Shown piece after piece: positions 1 through 8,097 of a stretch of DNA of 64,000 nucleotides. A program made the translations under genes and the position numbers. Within the stretch, counting starts at the first letter, position 1; every line of letters starts with the position of its first letter. The notes beneath the pieces were generated by a model. It was not told the DNA's origin. It saw nothing but the letters and a program-made list of their open reading frames with translations, and did not search any database. The stretch is from Bog-756 sp050014755 (GTDB lineage: Bacteria > Actinomycetota > Acidimicrobiia > Acidimicrobiales > RAAP-2). Where the stretch lies: NCBI GenBank assembly GCA_050014755.1, contig JBEKCS010000008.1, positions 1 through 64,000 on the forward strand. The letters are read 5' to 3'.

Positions 1-777
1 CTCCGGACGACCGCCATCCGGGACGGCGACGAGTACGTGGTCAACGGCCAGAAGATCTGGATCTCCACGGCCCACCTGGCCAAGTGGGGCCTGTTCCTCC
101 TCCGTACCGACCCCACCGCCATCGAGCGGGGTGCCAAGCACGAGGGCATCACCGCGTTCATCCTGGACCTCGAGGCGCCGGGCATCGAGCGGCGGCCCAT
201 CCGGGACATGGCCGGCGAGGAGATGTTCAACGAGGTCTTCTTCACCGACGTCCGCGTGCCGGTCGGCTACCGCCTCGGCGGCGAGGGCGAGGGCTGGATG
301 GTGGCCATGGGCACCCTCGGCCACGAGCGGGTGGGGATCGCCAGCCAGCTGGCCATCCTGGCCGCCGACCTGCGGGCCATGGTCACGGCGGCCCGATCGG
401 TCAACCCCGACGCGCTCGACGACCCGGCCCTTCGCGACCGGGTCGCCCGGGCCTGGACCGACATCGAGCTGGCCAGGCTCCTGTCGCTGCGGGCGCTGTC
501 CAAGATCATCAAGGGCGAGAAGAACTGGCCGGAGGTCCCCTTCGCCAAGCTCAGCTGGTCCGCCCTGGCCCAGACCCTGGCCGCCCTGTCCGTCGACCTG
601 CTCGGACCGGCAGGGGTGCTGGCCCGGGGCGGCCCCGACGCGGTCGACCGCGGCAAGTGGACCCGCCTGTACTCGTTCCAGCGGTACAGCACGATCGGCG
701 GCGGCTCCACCGAAGTGCAGAAGAACATCATCGCCGATCGGGCGATCGCACTCCCTCGGCGATCCAGCCCGTCCTGA
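1..777 (+). CDS. Acyl-CoA dehydrogenase, C-terminal part (5' end outside window)
   Basis: The reading frame is open from base 1, so the true start lies upstream; 258 residues of a family usually near 390 are visible. The fragment begins in the middle beta-domain (GQKIWIST near residue 14) and ends with the C-terminal helical-domain motif GGGSTEVQKNIIADR, typical of FAD acyl-CoA dehydrogenases, which introduce the alpha-beta double bond into acyl-CoA esters. The stop is one base before the GTG of the thiolase-like gene, and a crotonase and an SDR follow, so this looks like the first visible gene of a beta-oxidation-type operon. Substrate chain or ring type is not readable. Confidence 0.93.
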   Translation, partial: LRTTAIRDGDEYVVNGQKIWISTAHLAKWGLFLLRTDPTAIERGAKHEGITAFILDLEAPGIERRPIRDMAGEEMFNEVFFTDVRVPVGYRLGGEGEGWMVAMGTLGHERVGIASQLAILAADLRAMVTAARSVNPDALDDPALRDRVARAWTDIELARLLSLRALSKIIKGEKNWPEVPFAKLSWSALAQTLAALSVDLLGPAGVLARGGPDAVDRGKWTRLYSFQRYSTIGGGSTEVQKNIIADRAIALPRRSSPS

Positions 778-778
778 C

Positions 779-2209
779 GTGCCGGTCGACCCGCGCTCTC
801 CCTGCATCATCGGCGCGGCCCGCCGGACCTGGCGCGACCGACCGGCGCCGGAGCCCCTCGACCTGTGGGAGGAGGTGGCCCGTGCCGCCGCCGACGATGC
901 GGGCTGCCCGTCGGCGCTCGCCGATCTCCAGTGCCTGCAGGTCGTCTACTGCCAGTCGTGGCAGTACGACGACCCCTGCGAGCGGCTGGCAGAGCGCCTG
1001 GGCGCTACGCCCGCGCACCGGCGCTACTCCGGGCTCGGCGGGTCGGTCCCGCTCCGACTGACGGCCGACGTCGCCTCGTCCATGGCCGGTGGCGGGGCCG
1101 ATCTGGCCCTGGTGGTCGGCGGCGAGGCGCTGGCCACGTTGCGCCACCATCCCGACCCCTCCTGGTCCTTTCCCCCGGCCGAGGCGCGCCCGTTCCCGAT
1201 CACCCTCGACCGTCTCGAGGCGGCCCACGGCATCTACCAGGCCTACCTCACCTTCGCCCTGTTGGACACGGCGCGGCGCATCCATCGGGGACAGGGGATC
1301 GACGCCTACCGGACCGAGCTCGGCGAGCTGCTCGCCGCCTTGTCGTCGGTGGCGGCCGCCCAACCCGAGCACGCCTGGTTCCCGGTGGCCCACAGCCCGG
1401 AGGAGATCATCGCCCCCACGACCGCCAACCGCATGGTGGCCACGCCGTACACCAAGCTGATGACCGCGGTCATGGACGTCGACATGGCGGCCGGCATCCT
1501 GGTGGCCACCGAGGCCCGGGCCGACAGTCTGGGCGTCCCCGCCGACCGGAGGGTGTACCTGTGGGGCACGGGCACGGCCGAGGAGCCCCCGGCCATGGCC
1601 GCCCGCTCGGACCTGTGGCGCTCCCCGGCGATGGCGAAGGCCACCGCGCAGGCACTCGGGGCGCTCACCGTCGACGACGTGGCCCATCTCGACCTCTACT
1701 CGTGCTTCGGCGCCTCCCTCCAGTTCGCCCGGGATGCGCTCGGCATCGACGACGACCGCACGCTCACCGTCACCGGGGGGCTCCCCTACCACGGTGGCCC
1801 GGGCAGCAACTACGCCACCCATGCACTGGCGGCCATGGTCGAGGCCCTGCGCGGGGATCCCGGTTCCCGGGGCCTGGTCACCGGGGTCGGGATGCACATG
1901 ACCAGCCATGCGGCCACGGTCTGGTCGACCACCCCGCCACCGTCGATGCCCTCCGGGCAGCCCGGTCCGCTCCCGGTGGCCGACGGCGTCCCGGTCACCG
2001 CCGGAGCCGAGGGACCGGCCACCGTGGCCACGTTCTCCACGACCTACGGGCGCGAGGGGCCCGAGTGGACGGCGCTGATCTGCGACCTTCCCGACGGTTC
2101 CCGTTGCTACGCCCGACTCGACGAGGCGGCCGACGCCGGGGACGATCTCGCCGGGGAGTCGGTGACCCTCGACGCCGGCGGACGGGGGGTCTCCACCGCC
2201 CACCGGTGA
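779..2209 (+). CDS. Thiolase-like protein, TLP1 type (non-canonical thiolase fold)
   Basis: A 476-residue thiolase-superfamily protein. The GTG at 779 is chosen because it follows the upstream stop by one base and the protein then begins just before the first thiolase strand (SPCIIGAARRTW). The C-terminal half has YSCFGAS (Cys309) and GGLPYHGGPG (His338), seen in SCP2/thiolase-like proteins. The N-terminal nucleophilic Cys of true thiolases is not present in the equivalent stretch (about residues 85-115). After about residue 385 there is an extra beta-rich domain, as in mycobacterial TLP1 proteins. It may bind or process acyl-CoA, but claiming classical thiolysis would be unsafe. It sits between an acyl-CoA dehydrogenase and a crotonase. 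Confidence 0.85.
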   Translation: MPVDPRSPCIIGAARRTWRDRPAPEPLDLWEEVARAAADDAGCPSALADLQCLQVVYCQSWQYDDPCERLAERLGATPAHRRYSGLGGSVPLRLTADVASSMAGGGADLALVVGGEALATLRHHPDPSWSFPPAEARPFPITLDRLEAAHGIYQAYLTFALLDTARRIHRGQGIDAYRTELGELLAALSSVAAAQPEHAWFPVAHSPEEIIAPTTANRMVATPYTKLMTAVMDVDMAAGILVATEARADSLGVPADRRVYLWGTGTAEEPPAMAARSDLWRSPAMAKATAQALGALTVDDVAHLDLYSCFGASLQFARDALGIDDDRTLTVTGGLPYHGGPGSNYATHALAAMVEALRGDPGSRGLVTGVGMHMTSHAATVWSTTPPPSMPSGQPGPLPVADGVPVTAGAEGPATVATFSTTYGREGPEWTALICDLPDGSRCYARLDEAADAGDDLAGESVTLDAGGRGVSTAHR

Positions 2210-2269
2210 GCCGTCGGACCGGAACGCACCACTCGCACCACCACCGCCCCACCGAGCCCAAGGAGAGCC

Positions 2270-3079
2270 ATGCCGATCCACTACGTCCGCGGTGACGACC
2301 ACATCGCCCTCGTCACCATCGACCGTCCCGAGGCACGAAACGCCATGGACATGGAGCACTTCGCCCAGCTCCGTGGCGCCTGGGAGCGCTTCGGCGAGGA
2401 CGACGACGCCTGGGTGGCCGTGGTGACCGGTGTGGGCGAGGACTTCTGCGTCGGGGCCGATCTCAAGACCTACATCCCCGAGATCACCCGGCTCCAGTCG
2501 CGCATGCAGAACGAGGGCCTCACCGAGATCGACGGCTACCGGATCGACGACGGGGTGAAGGCGGTGCTGCGGAACGTGAATCTCTACAAGCCCATCGTGG
2601 CCGCGGTCAACGGCACCTGTGTGGCCGGCGGAATGGAGATGCTGGGCGGCTGCGACATCCGGGTCGCCGCCGACACCGCCACATTCGGCGTCCTCGAGCC
2701 CAAACGGGGCCTGTTCGCCGGCGGCGGGACCACCGTCCGGCTGCCCCGCCAGATCCCCTACCCGGCCGCCATGGAGCTCCTGTTGTGCGCCGACCGGATC
2801 TCGGCCCCGCGGGTCCTGGCCATGGGCCTGCTGAACGAGGTCTGCACCCCGGGCGAGCTGATGGACCGGGCCTACGACTATGCCCGGCGCATCACGGCCA
2901 ACGGGCCCTTCGCCGTCCGAAAGACCAAGGAGTCCGTGCAGCGGGGCCTGTTGGTCGATATGAAGGAGGCGTACCGCATCGAGTCGTCCATCGCCTCCGA
3001 GGTGTTCTCGAGCGAGGACGCCGTCGAGGGTCCCCGGGCCTTCGCCGAGAAGCGGGCCCCCGTGTGGAGGAACCGGTGA
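2270..3079 (+). CDS. Enoyl-CoA hydratase/isomerase family protein
   Basis: A 269-residue crotonase with an AAGGAG ribosome site six bases or so before ATG 2270. It carries the N-terminal VTIDRPEARNAM motif, the first oxyanion-hole segment (FCVGADLK) and the second (GTCVAGGME). Both acidic positions used for water addition in hydratases seem to be kept: the Glu of AGGME and the Glu of the later GVLEP segment. It would hydrate an enoyl-CoA in the cytoplasm, downstream of the acyl-CoA dehydrogenase at 1-777. It overlaps the next gene by four bases (GTGA), implying coupled translation. Isomerase or hydrolase activity cannot be excluded. Confidence 0.9.
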   Translation: MPIHYVRGDDHIALVTIDRPEARNAMDMEHFAQLRGAWERFGEDDDAWVAVVTGVGEDFCVGADLKTYIPEITRLQSRMQNEGLTEIDGYRIDDGVKAVLRNVNLYKPIVAAVNGTCVAGGMEMLGGCDIRVAADTATFGVLEPKRGLFAGGGTTVRLPRQIPYPAAMELLLCADRISAPRVLAMGLLNEVCTPGELMDRAYDYARRITANGPFAVRKTKESVQRGLLVDMKEAYRIESSIASEVFSSEDAVEGPRAFAEKRAPVWRNR

Positions 3080-3903
3080 CCGGGACCCAGCTGTTCAGGG
3101 GGTCACGGGTGCTGGTGACCGGCGCGTCGTCGGGGATCGGCGCGGGGTTGGCCGAGGCGTTGGCCGTCCACGGGGCGACCGTGGGGATCGTGGCCCGCCG
3201 ACGCGACCGGTTGTCCGAGGTACTCGACCGCTGCCGCTCGCACTCCCCGGACTCTCGGATGTGGGTCGCCGACCTGGCCGACACCGACGTGGTCGACCGC
3301 CTGGCCCGTGACGCGGTCGAGGAGCTGGGCGGCGTCGACATCCTGGTCAACAACGCGGGCATCCCCAAGCGACGGCACGTGACCGCACTGGACATCGCCA
3401 CCGTCGAGTCGGTCATGGCCATCAATTTCCTGTCCCCGGCCCGCCTGACCCTGGCGCTGCTCCCCCACATGCTCGAACGGGGCTCGGGCCGCATCGTCAA
3501 CGTGTCCTCGGTGGCCGCTCCGCTCAGCTCGCCCGGCGAGGCTGCCTACGACGCATCCAAAGCCGCGCTGGCCGTGTTCTCCGAGGCGATGGCCGTCGAC
3601 CTGTGGGAGTCCGGCATCCGGGTCACCGTGGTCTATCCCGGTGTGGTCGACACCGAACTGTTCACCCTGCCCGACAACGACCCCTTCGCCGGCGGCGTGG
3701 ACGCCATCACCGTCGACGAGGCGGTGGCCACCATCCTCGACGGGATCGTCTCGGGGTCCCACGCCGTCTACGTCCCCGAGTACTTCGCCCAGTTCGCCCT
3801 GGCCCGCGCCCAGGACGTCGACGGGTTCCTGGCCGGTTCGGCCGCCTACGTGCGCATGCAGGCCGGAGAGGCCGGGCCCGCCCCCGACGACGACGTGAGC
3901 TGA
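3076..3903 (+). CDS. Short-chain dehydrogenase/reductase
   Basis: A 275-residue SDR starting at a GTG that overlaps the crotonase stop. The classical pattern is complete: TGASSGIG at residues 15-22 for the dinucleotide, NNAG at 92-95, Ser144/145, and Tyr158-x3-Lys162 as catalytic residues. The C-terminal half is a little longer than in the 250-residue norm and lacks the DGG ending of FabG-like members. In this operon it could oxidise the 3-hydroxyacyl-CoA made by the crotonase, although many SDRs with this ending act on other alcohols. A hairpin at 3911-3944 closes the operon. Confidence 0.9.
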   Translation: MTGTQLFRGSRVLVTGASSGIGAGLAEALAVHGATVGIVARRRDRLSEVLDRCRSHSPDSRMWVADLADTDVVDRLARDAVEELGGVDILVNNAGIPKRRHVTALDIATVESVMAINFLSPARLTLALLPHMLERGSGRIVNVSSVAAPLSSPGEAAYDASKAALAVFSEAMAVDLWESGIRVTVVYPGVVDTELFTLPDNDPFAGGVDAITVDEAVATILDGIVSGSHAVYVPEYFAQFALARAQDVDGFLAGSAAYVRMQAGEAGPAPDDDVS

Positions 3904-3910
3904 CCCGGCC

Positions 3911-3944
3911 CGGCAGGACACTCCGGACATGGACCGTCCTGCCG
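3911..3944. terminator. Hairpin between convergent genes
   Basis: A perfect 9-bp stem, CGGCAGGAC at 3911-3919 pairing with 3936-3944, with a 16-nt loop. It lies 8 bases after the SDR stop and about 55 bases after the end of the minus-strand secreted-protein gene, so it could serve both directions. There is no clear U-run, as is usual for high-GC actinomycetes. Confidence 0.55.
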
Positions 3945-3999
3945 CCATTCTGCTTGCCCGCCGGCCGACACGTGCGTGGCCACCGAACAGTGTTTCCGA

Positions 4000-5223
4000 C
4001 TACTCGGTAAAGACGTCGAAGAAGCTCAGAGTGGCGTTGTTCTCACCGTTGACGTCCACGGTCTGGCTCGAAGATGCCGGTTCGTAGCCATCGGGAGCAC
4101 CGGTCTGGACGACGGAGAAGGAACCAGGTGTGAGGCCACCGATGCTGCAGCGTCCTGTGAGATCGGTGGTGCAGGTGCCCACCGGTGCCCCGGAGCCATC
4201 ACTGGCCTGGAAGGTCGCGCCGACGAGGCCGATACCTGTTGCCGGATCAACCGCCGTCAGGACCACCGTCCCGGTGGTGGGCGTCGGGCCGCTGGTGGTG
4301 ATGATCTCCTTGTACGAGGGAACGCACAGTTCGGAGAGCGCCAGATCGGACACGGAGCCCAGACCGAACTGGTTCTGGTCGGTGACGGGAACCGGAGTGA
4401 CCCCCTTTGCCGCGACGGGGAAGCACACGAGATGGGCCCTCGGATTGGCCAGTGGGGTAGGAGCGATCCCCGGCACGACCGTCTTCTCCGTCGGCACGCA
4501 CACCAGATTCGGAGGCTTCAGTGCCGCCGACGCCGGGCTCGTCATGAACTCGTCCTGAAGCTGCAGTGCAGACGGAAGGGTGAACGTGGGAAGTACCGCC
4601 CCCGCCGCCTTCGTATAGGTGGCGGTGTAGCAGACATAGTGATCGGGCTCTGGCGGCTGGACCTGGGCCTGGGGCAGCGACACGCACCCGGAGCAGGTGG
4701 TGATCGGGTTGGCCGGGGTCCCCTCTTCCTTCCACGACGGGACGCACAAGCTCGTCGGCTTACTCGTGGTCATATCGGCAATCCCGAACTGATTCGTGAC
4801 CTGCACGTTGTAGGTCGGCTGGGTCGGCGCCTTCAGGATGCTGAAGCAAAGCAGATGGGCAACCGGGTTCACGATCGGTGTCACCGTCTGGTTGGTCGCG
4901 GTGCCCACGGTCTTCTGCACCGGGTTGCAGTGGTAGGTGACCGTCCCGAGTGCGGCGGAGAAGCCGTTCGGTGCGAACTGATTGGCAAGGATGACCGGGG
5001 ATACGTTGAACCCGGACTGTGCGGTGCTCGCCTTGGGCTTGTAGCACGTGAAGTGACTGATCGAACCCGGCCCCGTGTAGGTTCCGGAGATCACGCCACC
5101 ATTGGCGCTCCCGCCAATGGCTCCAGCATTCACGGCGACGCCGAACAGCGAACCCGTGATCACCAGAACGGCCGAACCGACGAGCAGAAACCGCCGGTTC
5201 ATCGAAGTACCGACATCGCGCAT
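4000..5223 (-). CDS. Secreted protein with four Cys-paired repeats and a SpaA/prealbumin-like C-terminal domain
   Basis: A 407-residue exported protein. ATG 5223 is chosen because a GAGGAGG site lies eight bases upstream and the product then starts with a signal peptide (charged MNRR, a hydrophobic run to about residue 31, then VNAGA). Four diverged repeats follow at about 57-104, 123-165, 195-247 and 263-305. Each begins His-x2-Cys-[YF] and ends Leu/Val-Cys-Val-Pro or His-Cys-Asn-Pro before a Lys, suggesting one disulfide per repeat; a middle segment is NQFG. Residues 318-404 resemble a SpaA-type beta sandwich (GLVGATFQASDGSG, then TDLTGRCSIGGLTPGSFSV). No LPxTG anchor is visible. It is probably an extracellular or envelope protein; function unknown. 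Codon usage is less GC-biased than that of its neighbours. Confidence 0.85.
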   Translation of the reverse strand: MRDVGTSMNRRFLLVGSAVLVITGSLFGVAVNAGAIGGSANGGVISGTYTGPGSISHFTCYKPKASTAQSGFNVSPVILANQFAPNGFSAALGTVTYHCNPVQKTVGTATNQTVTPIVNPVAHLLCFSILKAPTQPTYNVQVTNQFGIADMTTSKPTSLCVPSWKEEGTPANPITTCSGCVSLPQAQVQPPEPDHYVCYTATYTKAAGAVLPTFTLPSALQLQDEFMTSPASAALKPPNLVCVPTEKTVVPGIAPTPLANPRAHLVCFPVAAKGVTPVPVTDQNQFGLGSVSDLALSELCVPSYKEIITTSGPTPTTGTVVLTAVDPATGIGLVGATFQASDGSGAPVGTCTTDLTGRCSIGGLTPGSFSVVQTGAPDGYEPASSSQTVDVNGENNATLSFFDVFTE

Positions 5224-5768
5224 AGCGTGGCCCTCCTCGGTTCTTCCGCCCTTCGCCGGCCACCGTGCACCGGCGAACTCGAAAATTGTCCTCGGCCTGA
5301 TGGCTGACGAAGTCAACGACAAATTCCACCGCCACGATTGGCGTCACCGAAGATTCATCTTCCCGGGGCCCGACCGCCCCGGTCCCGGGCAGCGGTACCG
5401 GTCGTCCATAGGCGAGTCCGTCGCGTGGGCGCTTGCGACCCGGGCCCAGAGGGGACTGCGGCGCGGGCACGATCCGGCCGCCGAGCCACTGCGGGACGTC
5501 TTCCCGGAGCCGCCCGACGACGGACAACCGCTTCGCCGCGACGGAGCCATCGTCGACCACAGCGCACGAATGGCAGGGCGCGCTCCCCGGACAGTTCGGC
5601 CCAACCATGACCACGTCGAAGACCGGGGACGGCCCTTCCACGCGTTCGGTGGATCAGGAGGCAGCTCCACCTGACAGATCGCTCGTGATTGCCCGTCGAG
5701 CCGCGTCCCCGACTTCCACGTGTGCCAACATTCGGTGCACATCGAGTCACGGACGACGAACGGGACCA
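5224..5768. other. Divergent intergenic region with no convincing gene
   Basis: This 545-base stretch separates the minus-strand secreted-protein gene from the plus-strand sulfatase and should contain both promoters. The part next to the secreted-protein gene (about 5280-5360) is noticeably richer in A and T. A 7-bp hairpin (CCGGGGC at 5363-5369 with 5376-5382) is present. A minus-strand frame is open from 5641 through this region with high GC at third positions, but it has no recognisable motif, so I do not call it a gene. Confidence 0.5.
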
Positions 5769-7217
5769 ATGCGCCTGCTGTACCTCGACATCGACACGCT
5801 GCGTTCCGACCACCTCGGCTGTTACGGCTACCACCGCGCAACGACGCCGAACATCGACTCCCTGGCCGCCGAGGGGGTGCGGTTTGCCAACACGTACGCC
5901 TCCGACGTGCCGTGCCTCCCGAGCCGGGCAGCACTCATGTCCGGCACGTTCGGCATTCGCAACGGCGTCGTGGACCACGGCGGAAGCGGCGCCGAGCTCC
6001 GAGACGAGGGAGCCGGCCGTGGATTCATGAGCCGCTACGGGCTCGAGTCATGGGCAGGCACGTTCTATTGGAACGGATGGCAGACCGCCTCGATCTCGAG
6101 CTTCCCGTTCCGACACTCGGCCACCTGGTGGAACCACGGGTTCATGGAGGCGATGAACCTGATGCGGGGCTTGGGCGCCGAGCGAGCCGACCATGTCCTG
6201 CCCGGTGCGCTCGACTGGCTGGACCGTCGGGGCAGGGCCGACAACTGGTTCTTCCACGTCCATCTCTGGGACCCGCACACGCCCTACAACACACCGGACG
6301 AATTCGGGAACCCGTTTGCCGACGACGACGTGCCCGCCTGGCACACCGAAGCGGTGCGGGCCCACAACTGGGAGCTGGCGGGACCCCATTCGGCCCAGGA
6401 GCCCTGGGGTTTCGCTCCCGACGAGTGGGGTCAGCCTCCGCCACGTCAACCGTGGGACGCGGACTCCATGGAAGCGGTCAAGGCCATCTTCGACGGGTAC
6501 GACGTCGGTATCCGGTACGCCGACGACGCCCTCGGCTCACTACTGAACAAGCTCGACGACCTCGGTGTGCTCGACGAGACGGCGGTACTGGTCGGCAGCG
6601 ACCACGGCGAGGCGTTCGGTGAGCTCGGCGTGTACGCCGACCATCAGGCGGCCGACGAGGCCACCTGCCACATCCCAGCCGTCCTGCGCTGGCCCGGTGT
6701 CGCGCCACGCGTCCACGAGGGGTTGCAGTACCACCTCGATATCGCGGCCACCGTGCTCGACCTCGCCGGCCTCCGGGTCCCGCGCACGTGGGACGGTGAG
6801 CCCGTCGATCTCGACACCGGCACGGGACGGGACCACCTCGTGCTGTCACAGGGAGCCTGGTCGTGCCAGCGCAGCGTCCGTTACGGCGACCACCTCTACC
6901 TCCGGACGTGGCACGACGGATACCACGGGCACTGGGGCGACGAGATGCTGTTCGACATCACCCACGATCCGCACGAGACCCGTGACCTCTGGGATGCGGA
7001 CGACGCGACATCCCGGATCGGCGCATCCTTGCTGGACGGGTGGACCTCGGCACAACTCGACCGGACCGGACTCGACGACCCCCTGGACACGGTCCGGACC
7101 GAAGGGGGCCCGTTCCACGTACGAGGGCATCTGCGGCCCTATGTCGAGCGGCTGCTCGTCACGGGGCGCGACCACTGGGCCCGGCTCCTCCTCGAACGCC
7201 ACCCCGACGAGTTCTAA
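5769..7217 (+). CDS. Type I sulfatase (formylglycine-dependent)
   Basis: A 482-residue sulfatase. The frame is open further upstream, but homology begins at ATG 5769 (MRLLYLDIDTLR), which supplies the first metal-binding Asp residues. The activation motif is CLPSR with Cys49, the residue that must be oxidised to formylglycine. A second metal site is in VGSDHGEAFGE. The family hydrolyses sulfate esters with bound calcium; some members act on other esters. No signal peptide is visible, so it is probably cytoplasmic, and the formylglycine-generating enzyme is not in this window. A hairpin at 7232-7247 separates it from the HAD gene. Confidence 0.92.
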   Translation: MRLLYLDIDTLRSDHLGCYGYHRATTPNIDSLAAEGVRFANTYASDVPCLPSRAALMSGTFGIRNGVVDHGGSGAELRDEGAGRGFMSRYGLESWAGTFYWNGWQTASISSFPFRHSATWWNHGFMEAMNLMRGLGAERADHVLPGALDWLDRRGRADNWFFHVHLWDPHTPYNTPDEFGNPFADDDVPAWHTEAVRAHNWELAGPHSAQEPWGFAPDEWGQPPPRQPWDADSMEAVKAIFDGYDVGIRYADDALGSLLNKLDDLGVLDETAVLVGSDHGEAFGELGVYADHQAADEATCHIPAVLRWPGVAPRVHEGLQYHLDIAATVLDLAGLRVPRTWDGEPVDLDTGTGRDHLVLSQGAWSCQRSVRYGDHLYLRTWHDGYHGHWGDEMLFDITHDPHETRDLWDADDATSRIGASLLDGWTSAQLDRTGLDDPLDTVRTEGGPFHVRGHLRPYVERLLVTGRDHWARLLLERHPDEF

Positions 7218-7231
7218 GGCGGTTGCGGCAC

Positions 7232-7247
7232 GCCCGAACGGTCGGGC
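7232..7247 (+). terminator. Short hairpin after sulfatase gene
   Basis: A 6-bp stem, GCCCGA pairing with TCGGGC, with a four-base loop, 15 bases after the sulfatase stop. No U-run follows. It would separate sulfatase transcription from the HAD gene, which has its own putative -10 element. Confidence 0.4.
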
Positions 7248-7265
7248 ACCCTGACCACCAGGCGC

Positions 7266-7271
7266 TACATT
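7266..7271 (+). promoter_or_regulatory. Putative -10 element (TACATT) of a leaderless HAD transcript
   Basis: TACATT fits the TANNNT consensus and ends seven bases before ATG 7279, which would put the transcription start at or next to the start codon. The HAD gene has no Shine-Dalgarno sequence. No good -35 was found. Confidence 0.45.
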
Positions 7272-7278
7272 TCGGGCC

Positions 7279-7893
7279 ATGTCCGACCCGCCTGTCGACT
7301 TCGTCCTGTTCGACCTCGGGGGCGTTCTGATCGAACTGGGCGGGATCGGAATGCTGCAGGAATTGGCCGGGATCGCCAGCGACGACGAAGTGTGGCACCG
7401 CTGGTTGGCGTGCCCCTGGGTTCGCACGTTCGAGAAGGGTGAGTGCTCACCGATCGAGTTCTCCGTCGGTGTCGTTTCCGAATGGCAGCTGGACATCACG
7501 CCGGAACGATTTCTGAAGGTGTTCCAGGACTGGCCGATCGGACCCTTCCCGGGGGCGCACGAGCTCTTGGAGGAGGTTCAGCGATTCGTGCCCATCGGCT
7601 GCCTGAGCAATACGAACTCGCTGCACTGGGACCACCAGTTCGCCGAGTGGCCCATGCTCGGATTGTTCGACCTGCGGTTCCTGTCGTTCGAACTGGGCCT
7701 GGTGAAGCCCGATACCGACATCTTTCAGGCAGTCGCCGATCAGCTTCCGGTGGACCGCCGGAACGTGCTGTACCTGGACGACGTTGCCCTCAATGCCGAG
7801 GCCGCCCGGACCTTCGGGTTCCGGTCCGAACAGGTTCGCGGGCCTGGCGAGTGCCGGCGGGCACTCGCACGGATCGGACTGCTCCCCGACTGA
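7279..7893 (+). CDS. HAD-superfamily hydrolase (subfamily IA-like)
   Basis: A 204-residue haloacid-dehalogenase-fold protein with all four motifs: FDLGGVL (nucleophile Asp12), SNTN (Ser110), Lys143 in LVKPDTDIF, and LYLDDV (Asp167/168). Motif I reads DLGG, so the usual second Asp is Gly, as in the FDLGGVL-type phosphatase or epoxide-hydrolase N-domain branch. It may be a small-molecule phosphatase; the substrate is unknown. There is no ribosome site before ATG 7279, only a TACATT hexamer, so translation is probably leaderless. Confidence 0.88.
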   Translation: MSDPPVDFVLFDLGGVLIELGGIGMLQELAGIASDDEVWHRWLACPWVRTFEKGECSPIEFSVGVVSEWQLDITPERFLKVFQDWPIGPFPGAHELLEEVQRFVPIGCLSNTNSLHWDHQFAEWPMLGLFDLRFLSFELGLVKPDTDIFQAVADQLPVDRRNVLYLDDVALNAEAARTFGFRSEQVRGPGECRRALARIGLLPD

Positions 7894-8097
7894 GCCCGTG
7901 GTCCGACGTATCGCCGCCCGCCACCGAACCGGTCTTCGGCTGGCCCTATCGGTGCTCGGGAGAGCAATCAGAACCGCAGCCACTAGGTCGGACGATCCAT
8001 CAATGACAGTCCTCCACTCGCGTAATAGGCTCCTAGCTCGTTGAGCGGTGGATGCCCTGCGAGACACGTCGCAGGACGAAATCATGGGGAGGGCCGG

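Noticed and set aside
728..2359. A 543-codon minus-strand open frame opposite the thiolase-like gene
   Set aside because: It is antisense to a gene with clear family motifs, has low-complexity Gly/Arg/Val composition, and shows no domain. Long antisense frames are expected at this GC content.
5344..5641. Minus-strand frame with high third-position GC between the secreted protein and sulfatase genes
   Set aside because: No recognisable motif, no convincing ribosome site, and a hairpin inside it; kept only as a note for the intergenic stretch.
7447..8085. A 212-codon minus-strand frame opposite the HAD gene
   Set aside because: Antisense to a well-supported HAD hydrolase with all four motifs; no domain in the antisense translation.
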